Source: Iris pallida
Lineage: Eukaryota; Streptophyta; Magnoliopsida; Asparagales; Iridaceae
Reading direction: 5' to 3'
Assembly (NCBI GenBank): GCA_029216955.1
Contig: JANAVB010015600.1
Coordinates: 26,580,188-26,644,187, forward strand
DNA: 64,000 nt
The notes under the pieces were generated by a model. The model made no database searches. It was not told the origin of the DNA and saw only the letters and a list, made by a program, of their open reading frames with translations. Below are positions 33,197-44,506 of this stretch, piece after piece. The stretch's first letter is position 1. Each line of letters starts with the position of its first letter. The position numbers and the translations under genes were made by a program.

Positions 33197-34869
33197 TGTG
33201 AGACTCGTCTCACAGTATCGGTATTTATATACGGATACGTATTTTGTATTGTATTTCGTATTTTCTCGATTTTCGGAACGCTTTAAATTTTTTTCCTAAA
33301 TTATAGATTTTTCTTCTTGACCGGCATACCAACGGTATATCGGAGTATACCGACGGCATACCGTCCGGACAGATTTTCCACATTTTAGATATTTTCGATT
33401 TCAGATATTTTCGTGAATAGTGTTTCCGATATTTTCATGAATAGTATTTTGGATATTTTGATGAATAGTGTTTAGATATTTTCGTGAATAGTGTAGATGC
33501 ATTCTATTATCCAATGGACAATTGGTTTTCTTTCAATGGCTAGGATTAATCTAGAATGTGACATGGATCACGATCCAACGGTCACGATTAATTCACCCCT
33601 TCTATATATATCCTATGAGTTTCTCACTCCTCTCTCTTTTCTTTCCTTCACCATTTCCTCTTCTCTCTCTTCTTTCTTCCTCAAGCTTAGAAAGGCTTGG
33701 CCTTGAGGCCTAGAGTGTGGTTTCGTGCCCCTCTTGGTGGTGGAGTAGAAGATTAGGCTCGGTTGCTAAAACCTAGGCAAGTACATCTTGCTCAAAAGTG
33801 ACATGACCATACTTTATTTTTGTTTTTTATAGAAATTAAAGTTTTATTATTCTATAATATGCTCCTCTAAATTGTTAACATGTTTAGTATATAGCACTTT
33901 TGGTTTTGATCGACAATATTGCGTAGATCTGAGTTTCTGGATATGATTTTCGAGTATTTTGAAGTTTTGATCTATCAAATATTTTAATTTGTGAAAAATA
34001 ATACTTCCATATTGTAGGAAATTCAATTCTATTCAATTTTGACTTTTGAAAGTCCGAATTTTGATTTAAAACGAAGTTTTTATGGCCGAAACAAGTTTTG
34101 AGTTCAAAAAATCAACTTTCTGTGACGGTTCGGAAAATCCGTCAGAAATCCGCGGAAATCCGTCGAAAAATCCGAACTTGCACCACAAAACTTGCTGTTA
34201 CACTTCGGAAAATCTGCCGAAAATCTGCAATAATCCGCCGGATAATCCGGTTAGGCTGTTTTTGTCTGTTTTTGCCCGTTTCTGTCCGTTTTTGTCCGTT
34301 TTTGATATTTTCTCGATTGTAATGGACTCTTAACATGATTAGATGACCTTGGATAGTTAAAGAATGATTTTACACTCTATATACATGGTACATGCTTATG
34401 TTCACGTATTGTTCTATGTCCAGATTATAGATAGTGGCCTGTTACGGTGCACTCCAGATTACTATATATGCCTAGCTCGATTTAGTGGCTCGTAGTAGCG
34501 CACTCATGACTTGATTTTCTTATTGATTTCTAGACCCGAGATATGAGTACATGTTCTTTCTTGACACCGTGGATATAGCTTGTTATATGTTTAATCTATT
34601 GCATCTTGGCACTGGACAATCGAGTGTGAGTATTGTTCCGTGTATCACGTGATGTTAGTACGGAAATGTTCGTAAGTGATAAATTACGATTTACTCGTAC
34701 ATAGCACACGTCATCTTAGAAAATTCTTGAGTGTCCACGACTTGAGAATTTGACATGAATATGATAAGGTAAATGACTAGTAAATTCAAGTAGATCATTG
34801 TAGGAGAAAATTCGCACTACCAACCCCGAGCTCCAAGGGCCCCATGAGGCATAGCTCAACCCTGCTAGG
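33197..34869 (+). repeat. Element B 5' LTR, first part
   Basis: Matches 58,378 to about 60,050 with scattered substitutions. It is interrupted at CTAGG (34,865-34,869) by element A. It contains GGCATACCNACGGTATA-type words at about 33,323-33,371 and a TATATATAT at 33,603. Confidence 0.9.
33603..33611 (+). promoter_or_regulatory. Candidate TATA box in the element B 5' LTR
   Basis: TATATATAT about 400 bases into the LTR, followed by a CTCTCT-rich stretch. The same site is kept in the 3' LTR at 58,786. LTRs normally drive the element RNA from such a site. Confidence 0.4.
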
Positions 34870-36607
34870 TATCACGCCCCAGAACCAGAATACTGGAGAA
34901 CGGAGAAATGACTCAGCCAGCTACGTATTACGGGTAAAAGAATACCGTATAATACGATCAATGCTGTCTAACCAGACGAGGGGGTGCATACTATATGAAA
35001 GTCTTACTATGGTCACTTCACATCTATTGTCTCAATCATTCAAACAAGAAGCAAAAATAGAGAACATGTAAGATAAAGCAGTAAGGCATCCCAAACGCTT
35101 AGTCAAAATGTTCTTGAGATCTGGCTTTACAAAACATAGCCAGATGATGTAGTAACTTATACACAATTGTTATCAGCTGCAGTCTGACTTAGTTACAATT
35201 ATGTAAAGGTAAGTACAAGACAATCCGACTAACATGTCGGTGCCAAACGGCTAAGTATAAAGTAAATAACAAAATGAGCGGTGGAGTAAGGAACCCACTC
35301 GAGTCCTCCTGCGACCATTCCCCTAGTATTGACCATCTTGGAGGTGGAAGTAAGCTGAGTCCTCAGGAACCGGCTCTAAATCTGGCCATGCAAAACCAGA
35401 GAGGTTAGACCTCTAATAGCAAGTACCACAAGGAAGCACGATATGAAGGATTAAACCAGTAAGTAAGTGAATATAATAATAGATCTCTGCTTGCTACTAG
35501 GATTCACATCACATCACGACACTTCGAACCAATCTCCCAACCAAACAAGGACAGAAGTTGGCCCGTCATGTCCTGACATTCTGATCATCTCAGTTAGGCA
35601 ACAGAGTAGGTACAGTACATAAATAAATCATCTTGAACGGCCAATCAACTCCTACGGCTTGCTATTGTGAGTCCCAAGTTATCCTGGAATTATGCAATTA
35701 GGGATTCCTCAGTTCTTACTATGTGCGGGCAAGGCTAGTCTATCCAGTCAATCAATTGCGCCAATCATGAATTAGACGAGTCCCAGCGGGACGCCCGTCA
35801 TCAATATAAAATATACAATAATATAACCAGATACCGCTCCCTGCCCGTGTGGCAGATTTGCAGTATCTGTGGGGACCAGCCGGCCTGTCGGGCACTACTA
35901 GTCCCAAGAGGGCTGCCATGTAAGAACTCGGGGATCCATTCTCTCCATGCAATCATTATTTTATTTAACTTAATAGTCTCTACGTTGAGTGAAATCCTAT
36001 GTCGTGGATCATGGTCATTCAAATGAGTACTTTCGTACGGGGTACGATATGCGCAACTCTACAACGATACCCGTGCGGCTAGGTTGTAGGTCTTACATAG
36101 CGTAATGCAACAATCAAATCTAACCACGGAGTAATCATGCCTTGACCATAAAGTACACATGCTACTTTGTAGAAAAATAAATAAATTGAAGCCTGCACAT
36201 GCCTGTATGTCAATATTCGGGATCGGCTAATCGATTACAATAGTTCATAACATGAACGTGTCTCATTCATTTAATTCAATAAGACGACTAGCCAGTCTCT
36301 TAGTTCTAACTTAGGAACGCATGATCAATTTTAGTCAAGATAACCATTATTATCAATGGTGACAAGGCATGAAGGTCAATGGGGTCGAGTCTATAACTCT
36401 CAGGGTTAAGTTCCAATCTCACTGGGTATCCATAAACCAATCAAGACACAGGGCACGTTCTATACAACCATATGTATCAAAAATATTAACATGCTAAGAT
36501 TATCGAGTTTATAAAAAAAAGGCGTAAGGATATAATAGGAGAATTATCATGCCACCATTTAAATGAATAAATTATAGAACAAATAGAAACACCCAGGTCA
36601 GGAAGTC

Positions 36608-36775
36608 ACGCCAACAAGTCTATGCTAAGGCCAACAAGTCACGCCAACAAGTCTATGCTAAGGCCAACAAGTCACGCCAACAAGTCTATGCTAAGGCTAA
36701 CAAGTCACGCCAACAAGTCTATGCTAAGGCCAACAAGTCACGCCAACAAGTCTATGCTAAGGCCAACAAGTCACG
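36608..36775. repeat. 33-bp tandem repeat, 5 units, in the A 3' LTR
   Basis: The unit contains ACGCCAACAAGTCTATGCTA; the same five units are at about 54,710-54,875 in the other LTR. A 64-codon frame across it is a repeat artefact. Confidence 0.95.
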
Positions 36776-36829
36776 CAAGAATCGTACGCATAAAAAGGGT
36801 ACGCCAAGTTAAGTAGGAAGGAGTGAGCG

Positions 36830-37060
36830 TCTAAACAGCGTGAGCGTGAAAAGTGGTTCACGTTGGCATGCACAGCATGAGCGTGAAGGGTAATTCACGC
36901 ACGCACAGCGTGAGCGTGAAAAGTAATTCACGCACTCATAACGTGAGCGTGAAAAGTAACTCACGCACGTACAGCGTGAGCGTATGAGCGTGAAAAGCGT
37001 GATAAGAAATTCACGCACGCACAGCGTGAGCGTGAAAAGAAATTCACGCACGCACAGCAG
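36830..37060. repeat. Imperfect 32-bp GCGTGAGCGTGAAAAG array
   Basis: About six to seven units alternate GTGAGCGTGAAAAG with ATTCACGCACGCACA, so arms are partly complementary and can fold. It is repeated in the other LTR at about 54,920-55,155. Confidence 0.85.
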
Positions 37061-37077
37061 GAGCGTAACTCAAAGGT

Positions 37078-37343
37078 CACGCTAACACGTAAAGACGTGA
37101 GCGTGACTCAAAATTCACGCTGACACGTAAAGACGTGTGCGTGACTAAAAATTCACGCTGGCACGTAAGAACGTGAGCGTGACTCAAAATTCACGCAGAC
37201 ACGTAAAGACGTGTGCGTGACTCAAAATTCACGCAGACACGTAAAGACGTGTACGTGACTCAAAATTCACGCAGACACGTAAAGACGTGTGCGTGACTCA
37301 AAATTCACGCTGGCACGTAAGAACGTGAGCGTGACTCAATCTC
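37078..37343. repeat. 38-bp tandem repeat with ACGTG cores, 7 units
   Basis: The unit contains ACACGTAAAGACGTGTGCGT and TCAAAATTCACGC. Seven units are here against six in the 5' LTR copy. CACGT...ACGTG words face each other within each unit and resemble bZIP-type binding cores. Confidence 0.95.
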
Positions 37344-37713
37344 CCGAACTCCAATCTTATGGAACCTTCGTTCCAAGCCAGAAATGAGGTTCCCATGGTT
37401 CAGAATGGTGTAGAACGAGCAGCTCTACCACAAGAAACTATCTATTTTCGAAAACATGCCAGGTTGGGAGATCAAAACCCATGGACAACCGAAAATACAA
37501 CAACTTAGATCTGTAAGAAATGAGCCAAAGAAATCAAAAATGCTAAGTAGTAAACTCTCTTAGAATCACAAGAGGAAGACAAATGATCCATAAAAATGGG
37601 TGGAGGAGAAGCAAGATGTACTTGCCTTCTCCTGGTAGGTGGAAGAGAGTGATGAGGAAGAGGAAGAAGTAATGGTGAAGGAGAGTTATGAGGAGAGAGA
37701 AGGGGATGGGGGC

Positions 37714-37721
37714 TTTAAATA
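37714..37721 (-). promoter_or_regulatory. Candidate TATA box in the A 3' LTR
   Basis: Minus strand TATTTAAA. The same site is in the 5' LTR at 55,774-55,781, where it would drive element RNA. Confidence 0.4.
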
Positions 37722-38008
37722 GAAAAGGGGGTGGTAGGTGGGGTTCGGTTCATGTGAACCACCATGAACCCGAGAAGAACCCTCCTAGGCCGAACCTATA
37801 AGCAAGACTAAAAGCAGAGAAGTTAAAAGCAGAAAATAAAATGCAGAAATAAAATACAGGAATAAAATTGCAGGAAATAAAATACAGATAATTAATTAAC
37901 ATAAAATTAAAGGAATTTAAATACAGGATAATACATGATAAATATTAAATAAATATATATGAGTTGCATATGTGTAAAAAATATGCATTCTGGGAACGGA
38001 AAGTGACA

Positions 38009-38183
38009 TCTCTACCCACCTTAGAAAAATTTCGTCCTCGAAATTTCAAATCCAAGCAGGATAGAAATATCAGAGCTAAACTAATCCAGGTACAAGCAAT
38101 TCTAGTGAGCAAGCAATCATTTTTACCATATCAAAAGCAAGTACTATATATGTAAATTAATCAATCCACGATATCAAGTAGCT
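38009..38183 (-). other. 3' untranslated region and purine tract of element A
   Basis: On the minus strand GAAATTTCGAGGACGAAATT and AAGGTGGGTAGAGA lead into the 3' LTR. This FEDE-type GAGGACGAA stretch is usual in plant chromoviruses just after the coding region and is mirrored before the 3' LTR of element B. Confidence 0.7.
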
Positions 38184-38516
38184 CTACCCATAAGGTGATA
38201 AGCATGAAGAATCAGGACAATCAAGGTATATAGAAAAAGATATACCTTGTGAGTCAAACAGGTGTGGATACCGTGATCGGATATCATCCTCACGTTCCCA
38301 CGTTGACTCTCCCAAGGAGTGATGACCCCAAGTAACACGGACAAGACTAATTGTTCGGTTCTTGAGTATCTTCTCTCTTCGGTCCAAAATGGACACAGGC
38401 TGTTCCTCGTAAGACAGGTTGGTACCAACAACCAGCTCTGAATGATCGAGGATATGGCTTGGGTCCGATACATACTTACGTAATTGAGATACATGAAACA
38501 CGTCATGTACCTCTCA
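38184..38516 (-). pseudogene. Element A chromodomain
   Basis: After a TGA at about 38,518, the minus frame reads FHVSQLRKYVSDPSH, YEEQPVSILDRREK, VRVTWGHHS and STWEREDDIRSRYPHLF. This is the integrase C-terminal chromodomain of Tekay-type chromoviruses. In such elements it is thought to guide insertion toward heterochromatin by reading histone marks. It sits at the C-terminal end of pol, as expected. Confidence 0.85.
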
Positions 38517-38517
38517 T

Positions 38518-39745
38518 AACGAAGGTGGGAGGGATAAACGATAAGCAACATCGCCTACCCGATCAAGGATAACAAATGGGCCCACGTACTGCGGACTCAA
38601 TTTCCCGCGAACGCCAAATCTAATAACCCCACGAGTGGGTGAGATCCGCAAGAATACGTGGTCCCCAACAGAGAACTCTAACGGCCTACGATGCTGGTCC
38701 GCCCAATGACGATGCCGGTCCTGCACAACTCGAAGTCGCTCTCTAATTCCCTTAACCACTTCAACCGTCTGAACAATCATTTCTGGGCCTAACATCTTCC
38801 TCTCCCCGATATCATCCCATGCAAGCGGTGACCTGCACTTCTTACCATATAGTGCTTCGAATGGCGCCATCTGGATACTGGCTTGATAACTGTTGTTGTA
38901 TGAGAAATCGACTAAGTGCAGGTGACTCTTCCAAGACCCTCCAAAATCTAGAGTGCAAGCTCGCAACATGTCTTCTAAAGTCTGAATCGTTCTTTCTGAT
39001 TGCCCATCCGTCTGCGGATGGTAAGCCGTACGAAATCTTAACTTGGTACCCAGACTATAATATAAGCTCTTCTAAAAATGTGATGTAAAGCGGGTATCTC
39101 GATCCGACACAATACTGACAGGGACTCCATGCTGTCTGACTATCTGTTGCATATATAACTCTACCAACTTTTCTGTAGATTGCCCTACTCTGTAAGGAAG
39201 AAAGTGTGCTACCTTTGTAAGTCGGTCCACTATTACCCAAATAGCGTCCTTACCACTTGGTGATCTCGGTAAACTGGTCACAAAATCCATTGTAATATGC
39301 TCCCATTTCCATTCCGGAATAGGAAGCGGTTGCAATAACCCAGCTGGCCTCTGCTGTTCTGCCTTCACTTGCTGACATACCATGCAACGGGAAACAAATC
39401 TAGCTATCTCCCTCTTCATCCCGTTCCACCAGAAATGCTGCTTGATATCTTGGTACATCTTGGTCCCTCCAGGATGAATAAAATACTGAGGACTGTGAGC
39501 TTCTGCCATAACCTCCTGTCTGATATCTCTACTAGGCACACATAGACGTGATCCAAATCTAAGTGTACCATCTTCATGAATTCTCATCTCCTTCCTGAGT
39601 CCTGACTCACATTCTACCCTAAGCTTCTGAATCCTTGGGTCCTGTGCCTGAGCTGTCTTGATTCTGTCTACCAAGTCGGATTGAACTTGCAGACTTGTTA
39701 GAACTCCTACATCACTAGGAAGTATAACTTCGATGCCCATCTCCT
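38518..39745 (-). pseudogene. Element A integrase
   Basis: The minus strand shows the HHCC zinc region ([32 protein letters not shown]) and the catalytic core: [12 protein letters not shown] with the first Asp, and [13 protein letters not shown] with the second Asp before a TAG at 39,074-39,072. Past the stop come sequence around the catalytic Glu and the FSYNNSYQASIQMAPFEALY and GPFVILDRVG blocks. Integrase would insert the DNA copy and leave a 5-bp duplication like the CTAGG of this element. The break makes it non-functional. Confidence 0.9.
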
Positions 39746-39779
39746 GAAGGTCTTCTAAGATATGCCTCTGTGTTGTCAA

Positions 39780-40088
39780 CATAAATGTGCCGCCTCTTCT
39801 GCTGAGAGCGTCTGCCACTACATTAGCCTTGTCTGGGTGATACTGAAGCTCCACGTCATAATCCTTGATCAACTCCAGCCATCTTCTCTGCCTCATGTTT
39901 AGTTCCTTCTGAGTAAAAATGTACTTCAGACTTTTATGGTCTGTGTACATCTCCACTCGCTCACCATATAAGTAATGCCTCCATAGCTTCAGAGCAAACA
40001 CTACTGCCGCTAATTCCAAATCATGAGTTGGGTAATTCTTCTCGTGGTCCCGAAACTGCCTAGATGCATATGCTATCACCTTTCCATG
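39780..40088 (-). pseudogene. Element A RNase H
   Basis: The minus strand reads [51 protein letters not shown] and [11 protein letters not shown], the standard gypsy RNase H blocks. A TAA at 40,091-40,089 separates it from RT. Confidence 0.9.
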
Positions 40089-40091
40089 TTA

Positions 40092-41075
40092 CATAAGGAC
40101 ACATCCAAGTCCTTTACCTGACGCATCACAATATACTGTAAAACCTCCGGGTCCAACTGGCAATGTAAGAATAGGTGTTGATATCAACTTCTGCTTCAAA
40201 GTCTCAAATGACGTCTGACATTCTGTCGACCAAACGAATGGTACATCCTTCCGGGTCAAGCGGGTCATGGGTGCTGAAAGCCTCGCAAAGTCTGACACAA
40301 ATCTTCTGTAATATCCTGCCAATCCCAAGAAATTTCGCACATCTGCTACGGTCTTGGGTACTGGCCAACTTTCTACTGCTTTTATCTTCTTGGGATCTAC
40401 TGCTACTCCAGCTCCTGATATGATGTGACCCAAAAATGAAATGTGATCTGACCAAAACTCACACTTGCTGAGCTTGGCATACAACTGGTTCTCTCTCAGA
40501 ACCTGTAACACTCTCCTGAGGTGGTCTTCATGCTCCTCTTCACTAGCAGAGTATACGAGAATGTCGTCAAGAAACACAATGACAAATTGGTCTAAGTATG
40601 GCATAAAGATGCGATTCATCAAATCCATGAATATTGCTGGAGCATTGGTCAAACCAAATGGCAGTACTAAGAATTCATAATGCCCATACTTCGATCTGAA
40701 TGTTGTCTTGGGAATATCTTCCTTTCGAACCCTCACCTGATGGTACCCTGAACGGAGATCTATCTTGGAGAAAACTCTAGCTTTGCTCAACTGATCAAAT
40801 AATCAATCGTCGATCCTGGATAATAGGTACTTGTTCTTCACTGTTGCCGCGTTAAGCTTTCTGTAGTCAATGCACAATCTGGATGACCCATCCTTCTTCC
40901 CCATAAGTACCACTGGTGCTGCCCAGGGTGACACGCTAGCTTGGATGAACTTCTTCTCTTTCAGTTCCTCTATGTGCTGATATACCTTGGCCTGCTCTGA
41001 ATCCGCCATTCTATAAACTTGATCTGATATCGGTTTAGTTCTTGGTGCCAATTCTATACTAAACACAATATCTCT
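40092..41075 (-). pseudogene. Element A reverse transcriptase (Ty3-gypsy)
   Basis: The minus strand shows [62 protein letters not shown] and the catalytic [10 protein letters not shown] (FLDD at about 40,575). [18 protein letters not shown] and [13 protein letters not shown] follow. A TGA at 40,805-40,803 splits the domain just after RIDD. The thumb and connection blocks follow in frame. Confidence 0.95.
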
Positions 41076-41299
41076 AACCGGTGGTAGACCTGGAAGTTCT
41101 TCAGGAAATACGTCTAGAAACTCTTCAACTACCTTCGGAATCTGAACTTCTTCTATTGTCGTTATTACTCCCTGTTCTTGCTGAGTTGCCCCTGATCTGA
41201 CTAAGGTAAATCTCTTCATGCCTGGAATATCAACAGATACACTCCCTCTACGACAATCTATTGTCGCATGACTGTCTTTCAGCCAGTCCATGCCTAAGA

Positions 41300-41560
41300 T
41301 AACGTCGAAATTTCCAACAGGAAATTCTATCAACCGGGCAGGTAAGGAATGACCGCAAACTACAACGCTACATGCTAAAATAACTCTACTAACTCCTACG
41401 AGCCCATTACCAGTGAGTATATTCAACCTCCCTGGCAATACCTCGAACTCCATTCCTAGTCGTGTCGCAAATTGTGCAGATATAAATGAGTGTGATGCTC
41501 CCGAATCAAACAATGCTACTGCGGGATATGAGGCGACGAGAATATTACCTGCCACAACAT
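41300..41560 (-). pseudogene. Element A aspartic protease
   Basis: [15 protein letters not shown] contains the DSGA catalytic loop of retroelement proteases, followed by [10 protein letters not shown]. It lies in the same frame as gag and RT, without a frameshift between them. Confidence 0.85.
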
Positions 41561-41599
41561 CTCCCGATGCCAATGCCTCCTCCAAGAATAGAATGAATG

Positions 41600-43097
41600 C
41601 TTGCCCTCGATCTCTTTGCTGGTTTCCATGCTGCGGCCTAGCCTGATGTTGTTGCTGGTCCCTTCCTTGATGATGCTGGGGTGGTCTATGCTGGTGTTGC
41701 TGCATCAGCGGCCCCTGCTGCCGAAATATCTGAGCCTGCGACATTAACGGACGCTGTGCCAATGGCCTTACTGCCATCGTTGGTCCTCGATACTGGCCTG
41801 CCCCTGGTGCTGGCAGAGCAGAAAACTGTTGCCCTGGTCCTCCTGACCTCGAATTCATGAGACATGTGGTAACCCGATGGTCTGGATTTCCACATATCAG
41901 ACACAGTCCATTCAATGTCCGACACACATCTCTAGTGTGCCTTGCCTTCCCGCAATAAGTGCAGTCCGTCGGGGGTTGCTGGTTCTTCCTCTGTTGCTGT
42001 TGCTGCTGCCTGGGTGGTGGTGCTGGTCCTCGTATCGCCACATCGTAGATACGAATGCCAGTGGATGGTGCTGTTGTTCGGGGCGCTGCTCTCCCTTCTC
42101 CTTCAATCTGACTGTGGGATCTCTTCTGACCCCCAGTCCTTGCCGCAAGCCTCTGAATGGTGATCTCATGCCTTCGAGTTGCCGTCAATACTTCATCAAA
42201 AGTTTGGTAATTGTGCCCCTCTATCAATTGCAAGAGTTCAAGATGAAACCCTTGCTGGAACCTCATAGCCCTCTGGCTCTCTGTTGCTACCATCTCTGGG
42301 GCGAACCTACTCAATCTGCAGAACTCTGCTGCATAAGCATCTACAGTCTTGCCGGCCTGCCTGAGGTTGATAAACTTCTGTTGTAGCTCAAACCGTGCCA
42401 CAACTCCATAGTACTCGATCTTGAATCTTGCAGTAAAATTGTCCCAAGCCACAGGATGTCTGATGCCCACTTCTTATGATTCCCACCAATCACGTACGAG
42501 ATCCTGAAGTAACAACTTCACTAGATCCACACGTTCTTCTGTCGGTACCTTAGCTGCTGTCAGAATAGCTTTAATATCCTTAAGCCATGCATCTGCTGAG
42601 ATGGCATCCTCCGTGCCCTCGAAATGGTGGGGGTTGTACTTACAAAACCTGGCTGATGCTCCTAAATCAGTCCTCATTCCTCTTTCCAAAGCCGTCTGTA
42701 ATCCTTGGTTGAGCAACACATTCTGCTCTTGTAGCTGAGTGTGCATGCGCTGCTGGACCAACATCTGATGTTGCTGAGTAGCCATCATTCCTTTCATGAT
42801 TTCCAGAAGGGCTGGTGTGTCCACTTCCACAGGGGTAAGTGGAACTATGGGTGGTGTTGGAACTTTCGGATACTGCGGTTCAGCTGCTGGTTCTACTATT
42901 ACTTCTTCTTGGATAGTCTCCTGAGGTGAGACTGGCCCTTGTTGCTGACCAACCTGGTCATGTTGCCCATGTTGCCCTTGTTGTTGCTGCCCAGCTCTGA
43001 CCGATACGGACGAAGTGCCCCTAAGAAAAGGGACAAGAGAATAATCAAACAACCGGACATGAAGGATCAATGAAGTCAAAGGATACCGGAATGTCAA
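41600..43097 (-). pseudogene. Element A gag with two zinc knuckles
   Basis: From 43,097 down: a Gln-rich N-terminus, then a retrotransposon gag domain (DAWLKDIKAILTAAKVP, VKLLLQDLVRDWWES). A TAA at 42,476-42,474 interrupts it, and the rest follows ([37 protein letters not shown]). A Gln-rich stretch leads to two CX2CX4HX4C knuckles ([14 protein letters not shown] and [14 protein letters not shown]). Gag would package element RNA in cytoplasmic particles. The start codon choice is uncertain. Confidence 0.9.
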
Positions 43098-43150
43098 GCA
43101 AGGGTTGAGAACAACGAATCATGAGATCAAGGGGGGACACGTGTGATTGA
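43098..43150 (-). other. Element A leader, gag-proximal part
   Basis: The last piece of the leader, ending in the ATTGA (43,146-43,150) that is duplicated around element C. Its other part is 52,902-52,967. Confidence 0.75.
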
Positions 43151-43430
43151 TGTTGGCACATTTTATTTTGATTAATTAACAGCATCTTCGTAGTTTTGTC
43201 TTCTGTTCTTCAGATTCAAATATTCTTAGAAGATCGACTACATGGAGTTCTTCCGTTCAAGCGTAATCTCTTTCACTTTGAAGACTGGAGCAGTTACCGG
43301 CGTTCCCTGTATAAGATGGCATCTTCCTACTTAGAGTCTTCGAGTCTGTACTAGTCTAGGTATATCTGTAAATACCTAAGGACGGATGACAGTAAAAAGA
43401 ACAAAGTCAAAAATTAAATACCTACAGAGC

Positions 43431-43790
43431 GGCATACCGGTGGTATGCTTCGACATACCGGCGGTATACCGTTTTTAGCATCCAGAAAGTTGTTGTGACA
43501 AATAGTCGGCATACCGACGGCACGCTCCGACATACCGGCGGTATACCGATCTTTATGTCCAGAAAGTTGCTGTGACCAATTGTCGGCATACCGACGGCAT
43601 GCTCCGGCATACTGGCGGTATACCATTTTTAGCAACCCAAAAGTTACTGTGACAAATTGTCGGCATACCGACGGCATGCTCCGGCATACCGGCGGTAGAC
43701 CATTTTTTAGCAACTCAAAACTTGCTGTGACAAATTGTCGGCATACCGACGGCGTGCTCCGGCATACCGGCGGTATACCGAGTTTCAAAT
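43431..43790. repeat. 78-bp tandem array with CGGCATACCG/CGGTATACCG words (5' LTR)
   Basis: Five units. Each has GTCGGCATACCGACGGCATG, then CCGGCATACCGGCGGTATAC, a T-run and GTTGCTGTGACAAAT. CGGTATACCG is a perfect palindrome. Minus-strand frames through it (repeated PPVCRSMPSVCR) are artefacts of the repeat. Confidence 0.95.
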
Positions 43791-43976
43791 ATTTGGTTTT
43801 TGAATTGCTCTGACTAGCATTTATGGCCGCATTTAAATGCTCTCAAACGGTCATTAATATGACCGTTACTATTTGGCCGGTATACCGACGGTATGCCGCT
43901 GCATACCGATGGCATGCCGGTCTGTCTGTATTCAGAGCATTAAATGCCACCAACTCTTGGTTCTCTTATAAAAGAA

Positions 43977-43984
43977 AGCTCTCT
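43977..43984 (+). promoter_or_regulatory. TATA box of the element C 5' LTR
   Basis: TATAAAAG followed by GAAAGCTCTCTCTC. The same site is in the 3' LTR at 52,410-52,417. Confidence 0.6.
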
Positions 43985-44455
43985 CTCTCTTGAGCTTCTT
44001 CACCAACTCTTACCATAAATTTTCCAACAACCAAGAGCTCCACCATTAATACTCTTCCAAGCTTTTCATTGTCATCCTCTCCCAAAGTGCTAGAGTATTA
44101 AAGAGTTGTACATTTCGATCTTCACGTGTTAGAAGATCAACAAGTTCTCATTCTCTCTTGTTTGAAGTTGGCGAGCCTTCGTAAGAAAACTCGTGTGTAG
44201 AAGTTGGCGAGTCTTCGGATCCAAACTCGTGTTGAAGTTGGCGAGTTCTTCGGATCCAAACTCGTGTGTACTATTTGGTTATATAGTGGATGAAAGCCGG
44301 AGAGAGTTCCGGGACTGGACTGCCTCAAAAGAGGATACCAGGATACATCCTTGCGTTTGATCTTTCTACTCTTTACTTTCAATTGTCTTTATTGCATCAA
44401 TTGTTGTAGTTAATTTTTAATTACCCTATTCACCCCCCCTCTAGGGTTCTACAAT

Positions 44456-44467
44456 TGGTATCAAAAC
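44456..44467 (+). other. Primer-binding site of element C
   Basis: TGGTATCAAAAC starts two bases after the LTR. It matches the initiator-Met site TGGTATCAGAGC at its first eight bases. Confidence 0.75.
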
Positions 44468-44506
44468 TTTGTTCTCTTGATTTGGATTTACACCCTTGAG
44501 TGATCC

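Larger units (their letters stand above)
34870..38008 (-). repeat. 3' LTR of element A (3,139 bp)
   Basis: Runs TATCACGCCCC...AAAGTGACA on the + strand (minus: TGTCACTTTCC...). It is closely similar to 52,968-56,068 throughout and contains three tandem arrays (below). Its 38-bp length excess over the other LTR equals exactly one unit of the third array. Confidence 0.95.
43151..44453 (+). repeat. 5' LTR of element C (1,303 bp)
   Basis: Runs TGTTGGCACATTTT...AGGGTTCTACA. It holds a 78-bp tandem array at 43,431-43,790 and a TATAAAAG at 43,977. Confidence 0.95.

Noticed and set aside
36608..37343. Regular 33-bp and 38-bp repeats that could suggest a CRISPR array
   Set aside because: Units are directly adjacent without unique spacers, lie inside a retrotransposon LTR and recur in the partner LTR. 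There are no cas genes, and this is plant DNA.
43414..43788. 124-codon minus-strand frame with repeated PPVCRSMPSVCR
   Set aside because: It follows the 78-bp LTR tandem repeat, whose unit length is a multiple of three. It recurs in the other LTR as a shadow.
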